A stretch of 56,599 bases of DNA from an uncultured Clostridia bacterium. Its GTDB lineage: Bacteria > Bacillota > Clostridia > Christensenellales > Borkfalkiaceae. Positions 36,835-45,582 of the stretch are shown here, in pieces. The stretch is taken from contig CANQNO010000008.1 in assembly GCA_947625245.1 (NCBI GenBank), forward strand, positions 1 through 56,599, read 5' to 3'. Position numbers and translations under genes: made by a program. Positions within the stretch are counted from its first letter, which is position 1, and the number at the start of each line of letters is the position of its first letter. The notes below the pieces were generated by a model, which had not been told where the DNA came from, made no database searches, and saw only the letters and a list, made by a program, of their open reading frames with translations.

Positions 36835-36855
36835 TTTACGCCGCCCATTGTCGGA

Positions 36856-39800
36856 TTACGCTCCGATAATTTTTTTGATTTTTTCCAATAAATCTGTGAG
36901 AGCTGGTTTAAAATTGTTTTCGATTTGCGTTTTAAGCGCCTCCGCGGTATCGCTGTGCCCCGTGTGTAAGGCTTTATTGCACGCGTCCGACAAATTTGAA
37001 AGCAATCCGTCTTTGTCCAACCAACCCGAAATAATCCCCTGTATCTGCACCAATTTGTCTTTGCGAACCGTAACGTCGATAGTATCGTCGCTTATAACCG
37101 TTTCAACAGTTTCAATGCAAGTATTAACATTTGTAACCGCATCGTCTATCGAGCTTTTAAGCGTCCCGGTGGTTTGGCTTGTCGCGCCCGTCGTCGTTAA
37201 ATATTTTGTAATGCTTTGCAATTCTGCGTCAACGTCGATTAAAAGCGAAAGCGCTTCGTCACGGTGGTATTCTTCTGTTGCCCACATATCGGGGGTAAGC
37301 CAATCGCCGTAATGGATAAGCATTTCAGTTACTCTTTTATCCATGCCTTGCGGTCTTAATCCTTTAATCAGCGGGAACGGGAATACGCCGGTATACTTCT
37401 TTTCTTTTTCGTGATACGGGAATACGGTATTATAAAGTCCTGAATTGTAGCTATCGTATTTATACCAATCATAGCTCTCGAATTTATTATTATCTATAGC
37501 CAAATATTTCAATTGCGCAAGTACACCGCTTCTATTACCATAATTAGTATCATAAATAGCATAACCGGAATCGTATTTATAAGCGTTTTCGATAATTGTT
37601 TTCCACTTCGTCCAGTTAGCATCTGAAATTTTTTCACCAGACTTCAATGTATCGATAATGTTATTAAGTGCGTTTTCAACTCCGCCAGAATATGAAAATG
37701 ACGTTTTTAAACAATCCAGTAATTTATCACCGTTTAATTCAGCAATAGCCTCCTGGCAATATCCAGATAATTTTGCCATATGTTCTTTCGCATCTTTATA
37801 ATTTTTCTTACTGGTTTCATCTTTTGCCTCATTAACTTTTCCATCATAATAAGCTACAGCATCATTAAAATACGTTTCAAGTTTGTCAAATTCTGTTCTA
37901 ATGGACTTTATCTCTGCATTTAATCCAGCTATCAAATTTTCAGTAATTGCATCTTTACCTTCTAAAAATGTGAAAAGGCTACTAAACATTCCGCCGTTAA
38001 GCTTATCTGTACGGTCTTTGTCCCAATTCTCGCCAAAAATTCGATTAATTAAATTAATTATTTCTTGCCCTATATTAGTGTCGTCTTTAACATTACTTAT
38101 CTCTGTTTTATATTCATTTGCATATTTAACAATATTTCTGACGTTACCGCTGTTTTCGTTTCTATCTTTCCATAATAAATCATTTAAACTTAACGCAAGT
38201 AAATTTCCCGCATCATCATTATGATATAAAGAATAAAGCATATACATAATGTCGTCTTCACATCTATCTTTGAATCCGTCCATTACATAAAATTCGTCTG
38301 AGCCTTGGCTTTTAAAAACAAACTCTCCGTTTTCGTCAAGAAGCAAATCATAATCAGACTTTGAACTACCTGTAACGTTAAAATTTTTTTCCGGATCAAA
38401 ATTATTTATAAAGGGTACGCCATTTTTATAAAGAATTTTAACACTCTCTCCGCTTTCTTCATTTGTTACTTCTCTAATTTCATATTTTGGATTCTCGTCG
38501 TCTTCGTCACGAATTTTTCCGAGATTTGAATGATATATATCTTTTCTTGTATAATATACTTCTTCAGCAAATTGCCGACGTACGTCATAAAATGCTCTGG
38601 AAAGAACACCCATTTGTGTTTTATTACTGGAATTGGGCCAATAATATTTTTTAACACCGTCTTCTTCGTAAGAATCATCGTAAGTAAAAAAGTTTACGGC
38701 GAATTCAGTCAATAAATCCTTAAAATTTTGCGACTTATTTATGGGTTCACCGTTTAAGTTATATGTTTTATCTCCAACCACAACTTTTCCTTTGGTAATC
38801 AAATCTTCCAACTTATTAAGATACCAACGGGCGGTGTAGTCAGCGGGATTTGCTTCGTTGCCGATAAGTCCACGCACAGTTTGAGGCAAAGTATAATGCC
38901 TTTCATTTGTATTATAATCACTTGTATTATAATCACTATGACTATCCAAAACGGTCTTACTGTCGTCATCTGCATTTAAAGGCTTAGTTGGATCAGGTCT
39001 AAAATCTTCATAAGGTATTATTTTTTTAGGATCATTTGGATCTTGTTTTTCAGCAGGCTTATAATCTATCAAAAAATTGTTCCCATCTTTTGTTTTCATA
39101 TCAGGAACATTGTCATAAATATATTTTAATTCGCTTTTTACTTGCTCCAAAACCTGCAGATATTTACTCTTCATAACTGTGTTAAGAAGAGATTGAGCAG
39201 CTTGTTGAGTAACAGTGTTTTGATTATAATTAGTGACAAAATTTTTCAATTCTTCGTTTAAAGATTTTTCACCGTTTTTAGTTTCATATAACGCACTGTG
39301 GCTGTACTCTATATTTTTTTGCGGCACATAATAGTTGTAATTGTCGTCTTCATACAGCGCCCCGGCAAAAACTCTGAAATCTTGAGTAACTTTCTCATCT
39401 TTAACTGTAATTTCGTCATCGCAATAATTCCAAACAAGATAATCTCCGTCAAAAGTTCCGTATATTTTGGCATTGTTTCTCCAAATATAACCGGAAACGG
39501 AAGTTTCGCCGTTTGTAACTTCTTCGCCGTAAATTACCACGCAATAATTTTTATGCGCGCGCACAGCAGACTTTTCATAGCCGCGCTGCTCTTTATATGT
39601 GTAACCTATAAGTCCGCCTGCACTTGTAACTGCGGCTTCAATATTGCCCGCCGTATAGCAACTTTCTATTTTTAGATCGTCGCCTGAATAATCCGTATCG
39701 GGAATAAACGCGCCCAAAAGCCCGCCTACATATTCGCCGCGCAAAATGCAAGCTCCATAACATCTCTTTATGCTACTATCGCCCGCAACGGCGCCAATAA

Positions 39801-41697
39801 GCCCGCCTACATAGCCGTGGCTTTCGGTTGAACCGACAAAGCACGAAGCCGAGCACTGCCTTATACTTTCATCTTCGGCAAAGCCAATAAGCCCGCCTAC
39901 ATAGCCGTTTCCTTCTATTCTACGTTCTTTGGCATAGACATAATTTGGATTTTTAACGTCTTTGCTGATGTTTATTTTTTCAAGATAAACCTGACAATTG
40001 TAAATTTCGTTTGAATTTCTGTCGGTGCCTATAAGTCCGCCGACGCCCATTTCGTAATTAACGGATACATCCATCGGCATATCCGAGCGCACGCTCGGAT
40101 TAACCAAACGCACGTCATAAATTTTATTTTGATAAGTATAACTAAATAACCCTGCATACAAATCGGTATGCACGTGAAGATTACGTATGGGATAATAGTT
40201 GCCAAAATAGTAAAAACCTTTTACTGTACCTATAGGCTCAAAATTAATATGTTTTGTTTTTTCCGAATCGCTATACCACTCTTTATTGTCAAAATCTATG
40301 GGCATAAGTTGGTATGCACCTATAATTTTATCATTTGTGTTATGGCGGACAACATATTTCGCATATTTAGCTTCGCTGGATTGAATATAGCTAAATGCGT
40401 TACCTGCGCCCCATGTATAGTTCTTATAGCTTTCATTTTCAGAATCCCACTCGCTTGTCGGCAATAAATATAGCAAATTCTTTCTCATTTCCGTTAAGCG
40501 GCTTAAATTTTGCAAATGCCTGCCGCAGGAAATATCGGCAAGAAGCCCCGTTTCTGTAGGTTGGTATTTATCGTTCCATTTTATTGGCCTTTCGGTCAAG
40601 CTCTGGAACCAACCGTTGAACACAACGCTTGCGGTACGCGTAACGTACATTTTGTCCTGTTCATAAATACCGTCGGTGGAAGTTGTTTTCATGGCGTAAA
40701 CTTTTACAATCGCCTTTACGTCCTCACCCAGCTTAAAACCGCCCGTTATGTCATATTTAAAATCTTTGGCTTGGTTCAAAATTAAAGGATCTATCAGATC
40801 GCTGTCGCCGATATACGACGAGGTAAGACGCGCCCAGGTTGAAAATCTGCCCTTGGGAATCGCAATATTGTCACTTTTGCTCCAATCTGTATTGTAATTC
40901 AGTATTGTGGGATTTCCGTTACCGTCGTTGCCGTCGAGACACTCTTTCGGGGTGTCCAAAATGAGCGAGTACGTATTGCCCGTTTCAAGTTGCACACTTG
41001 TGGGTGTTTCATAAATAGTTTTGGCGGCTTCGTCTTCCTCTTTGGGAAGTTCGTCCTTGCCGACGAGCATAACTTTAAAGCCCAACTTTATATCGGGAAG
41101 TTGGCGCACATAGGGCAAATAAATATCGAGCTGAAGATTTTCAAAGTTGTTTATCGAAAGCTGCGGCGTGGGAAGCTGCGCACCTGCGGGTTGCACGTTT
41201 ACTACTTCTTCTTCCGCCGCTTTGTAATAGCCGACGTCGCTTTTTTTGTTGTCGCGCAAATTTTCAATTTCTGTACTTAAGTCTGTGGGTAATCCGTTTG
41301 CAAAGAAAAACACTTCGGAAACCTTTGCGGTGGTTGACGAAAAGCCTATTACAAAGTCCTTTTCGCGCAGGGAGCCGTCAATGGAAAAAGGCGGCAAAAT
41401 ATAGTCCATATCCTCGGTTTTATCCGTGGATACAAAGCGCTGGTCCGGTTCATCGACCTGAACGCCCAAAGCCGCCAATTTATCCGTATCGCCTGCATTT
41501 TTTAATGCGGTTAAACGGCTTTGTGCGGCAACCGCAATGGCTTCCGCATTCTGGTCGTATTCTTTTTCTTTAAGTTTAACGGAGTTAGCGAGTACGCCGA
41601 CTATGGCTATCGTCACAAGAACGGCTAATATGGCTACTGTGGCTACAAGTTCCACAAGCGTAAACCCGCGTTTATCCGATTTTATGCGATTAAACAT
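36856..41697 (-). CDS. Giant type IV pilin-anchored protein with GLUG repeats (candidate adhesin)
   Basis: The 1,613-residue protein starts like a pilin: MFNRIKSDKRG, cleavage after Gly11, FTLVELVATVAIL with Glu at +5. Ordinary pilins have 120-200 residues. From about 480 to 700 it has GLUG-type units (GVGGLIG at 549, GYVGGLIG near 597 and 627, EYVGGLLG near 652, SAGGLIG near 691), each followed by a Cys-containing strand such as QCSASCFVG or KRCYGACIL. GLUG repeats are known from bacterial surface proteins, including IgA1-protease-like and adhesin types. Residues about 800-1,420 are Asp/Asn/Lys-rich and partly helical or coiled-coil (near 1,250). No sorting motif or second membrane span is seen. 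The gene lies between pilO and three minor pilins. Confidence 0.85.
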   Translation of the reverse strand: MFNRIKSDKRGFTLVELVATVAILAVLVTIAIVGVLANSVKLKEKEYDQNAEAIAVAAQSRLTALKNAGDTDKLAALGVQVDEPDQRFVSTDKTEDMDYILPPFSIDGSLREKDFVIGFSSTTAKVSEVFFFANGLPTDLSTEIENLRDNKKSDVGYYKAAEEEVVNVQPAGAQLPTPQLSINNFENLQLDIYLPYVRQLPDIKLGFKVMLVGKDELPKEEDEAAKTIYETPTSVQLETGNTYSLILDTPKECLDGNDGNGNPTILNYNTDWSKSDNIAIPKGRFSTWARLTSSYIGDSDLIDPLILNQAKDFKYDITGGFKLGEDVKAIVKVYAMKTTSTDGIYEQDKMYVTRTASVVFNGWFQSLTERPIKWNDKYQPTETGLLADISCGRHLQNLSRLTEMRKNLLYLLPTSEWDSENESYKNYTWGAGNAFSYIQSSEAKYAKYVVRHNTNDKIIGAYQLMPIDFDNKEWYSDSEKTKHINFEPIGTVKGFYYFGNYYPIRNLHVHTDLYAGLFSYTYQNKIYDVRLVNPSVRSDMPMDVSVNYEMGVGGLIGTDRNSNEIYNCQVYLEKINISKDVKNPNYVYAKERRIEGNGYVGGLIGFAEDESIRQCSASCFVGSTESHGYVGGLIGAVAGDSSIKRCYGACILRGEYVGGLLGAFIPDTDYSGDDLKIESCYTAGNIEAAVTSAGGLIGYTYKEQRGYEKSAVRAHKNYCVVIYGEEVTNGETSVSGYIWRNNAKIYGTFDGDYLVWNYCDDEITVKDEKVTQDFRVFAGALYEDDNYNYYVPQKNIEYSHSALYETKNGEKSLNEELKNFVTNYNQNTVTQQAAQSLLNTVMKSKYLQVLEQVKSELKYIYDNVPDMKTKDGNNFLIDYKPAEKQDPNDPKKIIPYEDFRPDPTKPLNADDDSKTVLDSHSDYNTSDYNTNERHYTLPQTVRGLIGNEANPADYTARWYLNKLEDLITKGKVVVGDKTYNLNGEPINKSQNFKDLLTEFAVNFFTYDDSYEEDGVKKYYWPNSSNKTQMGVLSRAFYDVRRQFAEEVYYTRKDIYHSNLGKIRDEDDENPKYEIREVTNEESGESVKILYKNGVPFINNFDPEKNFNVTGSSKSDYDLLLDENGEFVFKSQGSDEFYVMDGFKDRCEDDIMYMLYSLYHNDDAGNLLALSLNDLLWKDRNENSGNVRNIVKYANEYKTEISNVKDDTNIGQEIINLINRIFGENWDKDRTDKLNGGMFSSLFTFLEGKDAITENLIAGLNAEIKSIRTEFDKLETYFNDAVAYYDGKVNEAKDETSKKNYKDAKEHMAKLSGYCQEAIAELNGDKLLDCLKTSFSYSGGVENALNNIIDTLKSGEKISDANWTKWKTIIENAYKYDSGYAIYDTNYGNRSGVLAQLKYLAIDNNKFESYDWYKYDSYNSGLYNTVFPYHEKEKKYTGVFPFPLIKGLRPQGMDKRVTEMLIHYGDWLTPDMWATEEYHRDEALSLLIDVDAELQSITKYLTTTGATSQTTGTLKSSIDDAVTNVNTCIETVETVISDDTIDVTVRKDKLVQIQGIISGWLDKDGLLSNLSDACNKALHTGHSDTAEALKTQIENNFKPALTDLLEKIKKIIGA

Positions 41698-41787
41698 ACG
41701 ATACCTCGCTGTTTTTTAATATTCCCATATAACGGGTGAAAGGCGTTACCGCAAAATGCGGAATAACGCCCGTTGAATACGCCTTAT

Positions 41788-42360
41788 TCAGGCAAGTTCG
41801 TAAAATGTAATAGTACCGGCAACCATAAGAGTGTTATTCGCGATGTTGCCATCTCTGGATGAAATGGAAAGGTTGCTTATCTGCGACCTTCTGCCGGTGT
41901 TTGTCAATTCATGCAAAATCGTTTTCCCTCGCTCATACGGCAACGTTGTATCGCTATCGACATCGAGAGTGAACGAGAAATTTATTGTTATTTCCCAAAT
42001 GTTGCCGTTTTGCCTTTCGGAATAGTTAAGACTTTGCACGTTGTCGCCGAAAATCCGGTACATCAAAGAAAGAATAGCTTCTTTTTCGCTTTGGTCGTAC
42101 TTATACATTTTTGTACGCTGGTCTTCGGGGATTTTTTCTATTTCCGCTATTTCGGACTTCATGCGGTTGTAAACAATCAGCCGCGCGTCCGCAACGTCGT
42201 TATCAAAAGCGACCTCTTCCCTTTGCGCTTCAATTTCGCTTATGCGGTTTTGAAGGGGATAAAATATGAGGAAAAAGTACAGCCCTACGGCAAGAATTAC
42301 GAATAGCAGAATCAATAATATGGTTTCACGCAAGGTGAATTTATGGCGCATTGCGTTCAT
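41788..42360 (-). CDS. pilO: PilO-like pilus alignment protein
   Basis: The 190-residue protein has a short cytosolic start, one membrane span (about 12-34), a coiled coil (RISEIEAQREEVAFDNDVADARL) and a ferredoxin-like C-domain. It pairs with PilN to link PilM to the pilus motor. The assignment rests mainly on topology and order; sequence of this family drifts fast. Its ATG overlaps the pilN stop in ATGA. Confidence 0.75.
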   Translation of the reverse strand: MNAMRHKFTLRETILLILLFVILAVGLYFFLIFYPLQNRISEIEAQREEVAFDNDVADARLIVYNRMKSEIAEIEKIPEDQRTKMYKYDQSEKEAILSLMYRIFGDNVQSLNYSERQNGNIWEITINFSFTLDVDSDTTLPYERGKTILHELTNTGRRSQISNLSISSRDGNIANNTLMVAGTITFYELA

Positions 42361-43013
42361 ACATTTCCCTCCCCGCTTACGGTGGAAGCGTCTTTTAACG
42401 TTATTTCGAGATTAGCCGAAGGCTCTTTCGATTCGGGCGTGGTACTCGTTTTTACGTCAACTTTTTCAACGAGCGGTTCAAAAAGCAAATTTTTATGGAG
42501 TTTGGAGATTTGTTCCATATTAAGTCCGTCCAGCACAAGCGATACGGTTTTGCCGTTTATGTTTATCGAACGGATTTTTGCGGAGGTTTTGAACTCGTCG
42601 TTGTTCAAAATTGTGCGCTCCAAAATTCCCAAAACGTCCAGCCTGTCGGCAATGGAGCGGTCAAAGCCCTCGTAATTGTATTGGTTGTAATATTCCTGCA
42701 CTTCATTATAGTCTTTAAGGCGGTTTTCCTTTTCGTCAAGAACGCTTTGGGCAGAGGCAAGCTCGGCTTCGAGCCTTTCGACTTTTGTGTACGGGATAAA
42801 CACGCCCACCAATTCAAATATTATGAATATGGCGAGAATTACCGCAAGAATTATTAAAAACATTTCCGCCGACATGCTCTGCTTTTCGCGTATGCAAAGG
42901 TTGATGGTACGCTTTGTGGGCAGCTGCGACGTGTCCTTTATGCCGAATACGCGGTGCGGTCCCTTTTGGGCAGCGGTTTCTTCGTTTTCGGCTGTATTTT
43001 TAGAAACAGGCAT
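42357..43013 (-). CDS. pilN: PilN-like pilus assembly protein
   Basis: The 218-residue protein has an 50-residue cytosolic N-tail ending with RTINLCIREKQS, which fits the PilN motif (INLLP) that docks into PilM. A membrane span lies at about 52-74, a coiled coil at 77-105 and a small alpha/beta domain follows. It sits between pilM and pilO, with an AGGAGG site ahead. Confidence 0.75.
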   Translation of the reverse strand: MPVSKNTAENEETAAQKGPHRVFGIKDTSQLPTKRTINLCIREKQSMSAEMFLIILAVILAIFIIFELVGVFIPYTKVERLEAELASAQSVLDEKENRLKDYNEVQEYYNQYNYEGFDRSIADRLDVLGILERTILNNDEFKTSAKIRSININGKTVSLVLDGLNMEQISKLHKNLLFEPLVEKVDVKTSTTPESKEPSANLEITLKDASTVSGEGNV

Positions 43014-43031
43014 AAATATCCTCCTTATAGG

Positions 43032-44009
43032 TTATAACGTCGCACCCGCGGCAGCGGCGATCATGGGGTAATCCACGTCGTCTTTTTTGTCGGGGAACTG
43101 TTCGCTGAGGTCGGTAAGTTTTAAGGGCAGGTTGTCGCGGAGAGTTTCCATAAGCGCAAAGTTTTTAAAACCGCCGCCGCAACAATGCAGGTGTTCGAGG
43201 CTTCCGCCGCCGTTAAAGCGGTAAAAGTTAACGGCTTTACGTACTTCCAACGCCATTGCGCTGTAAATCTGCTTGCAGGCGGGAAGTTCGTCCGCGCCCT
43301 CGAAATTGCTTTCAAGGTAATTGGAGGTAATAAAATCTCCCTCCACGCCGAAGTGCTCGGCGATAACCGCGTTGAGCGCGTTGCAACCGTAATCTATCAT
43401 GCGCACGCCTTCGAATCTGTCGCCCGAAAACAGGAACAGACGCACGGCGTTGTGACCTATGTCCAAAATACCGTGCCTGTGAGCGTTTTTAGCAGAACGG
43501 CGCAAAAGATTTACGTACGCGATTTCCTGCGGAACTATAGTCGTAAGCTTAAATCCGGCTTTTTTGAACATCCCCATATAGTCCGCCACAAGGTCTTTTC
43601 TTGTTGCGGCAGCCATGATATCAAACTCTACGACGTTGCCTTCGGCGTCTTTAAATGTATCGACAATAGCGTAATCAAAGAAATACTTGCTCTTGTCCTC
43701 GCTTATAAAGTCGTGAAAGTCATACGGCAGATTAAACAAAAGCTGTTTTTTGGTCATTGCCGCAACCCTGAACCGGCGGCAATAGCACAACCCGGCGGGC
43801 AAAACCACAGCCGCCCTCTTCACTCTCACTTTATGTTTTTTACGCACGTCTTTGAGAACGTCCACCATAGATTCGACCGAAGTTATGCGCCCGTTCTGTA
43901 CAAGCCCTTCGTCGAGACGCTCGGATACGCTCTGCACGATTTTGCCGCCCTTGTTCACTGCGACGTGGATAGCGTGATTACCGATGTCGAATCCGGCACA
44001 CTTTTTCAT
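43032..44009 (-). CDS. pilM: PilM, actin-like pilus assembly ATPase
   Basis: The 325-residue cytosolic protein has an FtsA/actin-type fold: CAGFDIGNHAIHVAV at the N-terminus (phosphate 1), HGILDIGHNAVRLFLFSG near 175 (phosphate 2) and LHCCGGGFKNFALM near 275 (adenosine). It forms the inner-membrane assembly platform with PilN and PilO. It follows pilD by 11 bases. Confidence 0.88.
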   Translation of the reverse strand: MKKCAGFDIGNHAIHVAVNKGGKIVQSVSERLDEGLVQNGRITSVESMVDVLKDVRKKHKVRVKRAAVVLPAGLCYCRRFRVAAMTKKQLLFNLPYDFHDFISEDKSKYFFDYAIVDTFKDAEGNVVEFDIMAAATRKDLVADYMGMFKKAGFKLTTIVPQEIAYVNLLRRSAKNAHRHGILDIGHNAVRLFLFSGDRFEGVRMIDYGCNALNAVIAEHFGVEGDFITSNYLESNFEGADELPACKQIYSAMALEVRKAVNFYRFNGGGSLEHLHCCGGGFKNFALMETLRDNLPLKLTDLSEQFPDKKDDVDYPMIAAAAGATL

Positions 44010-44020
44010 TGCAGTCTCCT

Positions 44021-44809
44021 TTAAACGAATAATGATAAATATAAATCAATAACGTCCTGCCCCACGAGAAGCGCTATGTATGTCGCTATGCAAATCGCAG
44101 GTCCGAACGGAAATTGTCCGTTTGATTTTTTTTGGGTTATCAAGCCGAATACAAGCCCTATTATGCAGGCGAGGATCAACATAAAAAGTCCTCTCCACGG
44201 TCCCGTAAACAGCCCCACCGCGCCGAGGAGCTTTATATCTCCCCCGCCCAGCGAATCGCGCTTTAACACTTTATCCATAATAAGCGCGATTATAAGCGTT
44301 CCCACTCCGAACGCCGCGCCGCCTATCAAGCCATAGATAAGTCTTTTAAGCGGGTCGGCATACGATGCGACAAACGCCGCAAACAATACAGCACAATATA
44401 TAACAAGCCCGTTGGGAATTTCAAAAGAATCGTAATCGATAAGCGAAATCCCCAAAAGTGCGGGAACAAGCAATGCAAGTTCCAAAGATTGGAAACTGAA
44501 ACCGAACTTTAAAAGAATTAAAACATACACCGCGCCGCCCAAAAGTTCGCAAATAAGGCATCTTGCGGGTATTTTTGCGCCGCAATAGCGGCACTTCCCT
44601 CTTAAAAATATAAAACTGAATATAGGGAATAAATCCAAAATTCCCAGTTTATGCCCGCATGCGGGGCAATACGACCTGCCCTTTAAAACAGATTGCTTTA
44701 AAACATATCTGTCCGCCGCACAAGTTATAAAACTTGCAAGACAGGCGCCGAACAGAAATACGAGTATATAAATGTAGATCTGTAAACCTATTGAAAATTC
44801 CGTCGGCAT
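44021..44809 (-). CDS. pilD: Prepilin peptidase / N-methyltransferase (PilD)
   Basis: The 262-residue membrane protein cuts and N-methylates prepilins. It has an N-terminal methyltransferase-type domain with two zinc CxxC pairs (CPACGH and CRYCGA). Both catalytic Asp residues of the aspartic protease are present (SLIDYDSFEIPN and LGGGDIKLLGAVG). I start at the ATG at 44809, which has AAGGAATT ahead; an earlier in-frame start at 44887 lies in the structured spacer. All pilin-like proteins of this cluster are presumably its substrates. Confidence 0.93.
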   Translation of the reverse strand: MPTEFSIGLQIYIYILVFLFGACLASFITCAADRYVLKQSVLKGRSYCPACGHKLGILDLFPIFSFIFLRGKCRYCGAKIPARCLICELLGGAVYVLILLKFGFSFQSLELALLVPALLGISLIDYDSFEIPNGLVIYCAVLFAAFVASYADPLKRLIYGLIGGAAFGVGTLIIALIMDKVLKRDSLGGGDIKLLGAVGLFTGPWRGLFMLILACIIGLVFGLITQKKSNGQFPFGPAICIATYIALLVGQDVIDLYLSLFV

Positions 44810-44999
44810 AATAATTCCTTGCGGCTTTAAATATAGTCCAGCGGCATCGGGTTGCGCAACCGCGGCTTTTTGCGCCGCGGCGCGCACCCTTTGCGGGATA
44901 ATTCCCTTTTACGCTTGTCTCTTTCGCCCGCATTACGCATCCCTACCGAGCAAGCGAAACAGTGGTTTTAGGTGAAATATTTCGTGTTTATTTTGGAAA
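44810..44999 (-). other. Structured spacer between pilA and pilD
   Basis: The 190 bases hold no gene. In the transcript direction there is a 7-bp stem of CCGCGGC with GCCGCGG separated by GCAAAAA, a GGGAATTATCCC hairpin and a CGCTTG/CAAGCG pairing. No T-run terminator is seen. It could lower expression of the machinery genes relative to the major pilin or protect the pilA mRNA end. I looked for a c-di-GMP-I riboswitch and did not find its conserved core. Confidence 0.4.
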
Positions 45000-45476
45000 T
45001 TAACCGCCAGCAGCTTTTGTGCCTGTAACCTTTAATGAGGTAATAGTCATCTCAACTTTATAATCGCCTTTTAGACCTTTGCCGCCTGATTCGTTAGCCG
45101 TAAGTTCGGTACACGAACTTGTTTCTGCAGGGGCAGTTCCACCTAAAGCCTGAATAGTCATATCGTGAATGCCGCCTTTCGCATCAACATAAGCGATAAC
45201 CTTCCAATTTGTTGCGTCAACAGTACCTGCTCCATCAACTTTAGTATAGTCATATTTAGTAGCATCCGTAGCATCTTTAGTTTCATTTAAAAGAATTGTA
45301 GATACAGCTGCCGAACGTACCGCTCTAACATTAGCGTCTTTTACGGACTCTTTTGCATTACTTAATGCACCAACGAAAAGAGGTACAGCGATTGCGGTTA
45401 AAACCGCGATGATTGCAACAACAATCAACAGTTCTGCAAGGGTGAAACCTTTACGGTTTCTGATTTTATTGTTCAT
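45000..45476 (-). CDS. pilA: Major type IV pilin (PilA)
   Basis: The 158-residue prepilin has a ten-residue leader MNNKIRNRKG and the mature start FTLAELLIVVAIIAVLTAIAVPLF with Glu at +5 and Pro at +22, as in pilin helix alpha-1. The globular part has beta strands (NWKVIAYVDAKGG, YKVEMTITSLKVTG). It has one Cys only, so there is no disulfide loop. A strong AAGGAG precedes the ATG, and paired direct repeats lie upstream. It is the best candidate for the main filament subunit. Confidence 0.92.
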   Translation of the reverse strand: MNNKIRNRKGFTLAELLIVVAIIAVLTAIAVPLFVGALSNAKESVKDANVRAVRSAAVSTILLNETKDATDATKYDYTKVDGAGTVDATNWKVIAYVDAKGGIHDMTIQALGGTAPAETSSCTELTANESGGKGLKGDYKVEMTITSLKVTGTKAAGG

Positions 45477-45493
45477 TTTATTCTCCTTAAAAT

Positions 45494-45568
45494 TTTTATG
45501 TATCGCGCCGCGGGATGAACGGTTTGAAACATATTTTATGTATTCGCCGCGGGATGAACGGCGGAAAC
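45494..45568 (-). repeat. Two direct repeats upstream of pilA
   Basis: Copies at 45494-45530 and 45534-45568 share TTTTATGTAT, the 17 bases CGCCGCGGGATGAACGG and GAAAC, with small differences between blocks. The offset is 40 bases. They fill most of the pilC-pilA gap, on the 5' side of the pilA ribosome binding site. They could be an operator pair or an mRNA processing/stability element. Confidence 0.75.
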
Positions 45569-45582
45569 ACCTGATTTATTTT

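Noticed and set aside
44810-44999. c-di-GMP-I (GEMM) riboswitch near the pilus genes
   Set aside because: The spacer before pilD and the pilB leader have hairpins, and GGCAAACC occurs at 49706-49713, but on the wrong strand and without the rest of the conserved core.
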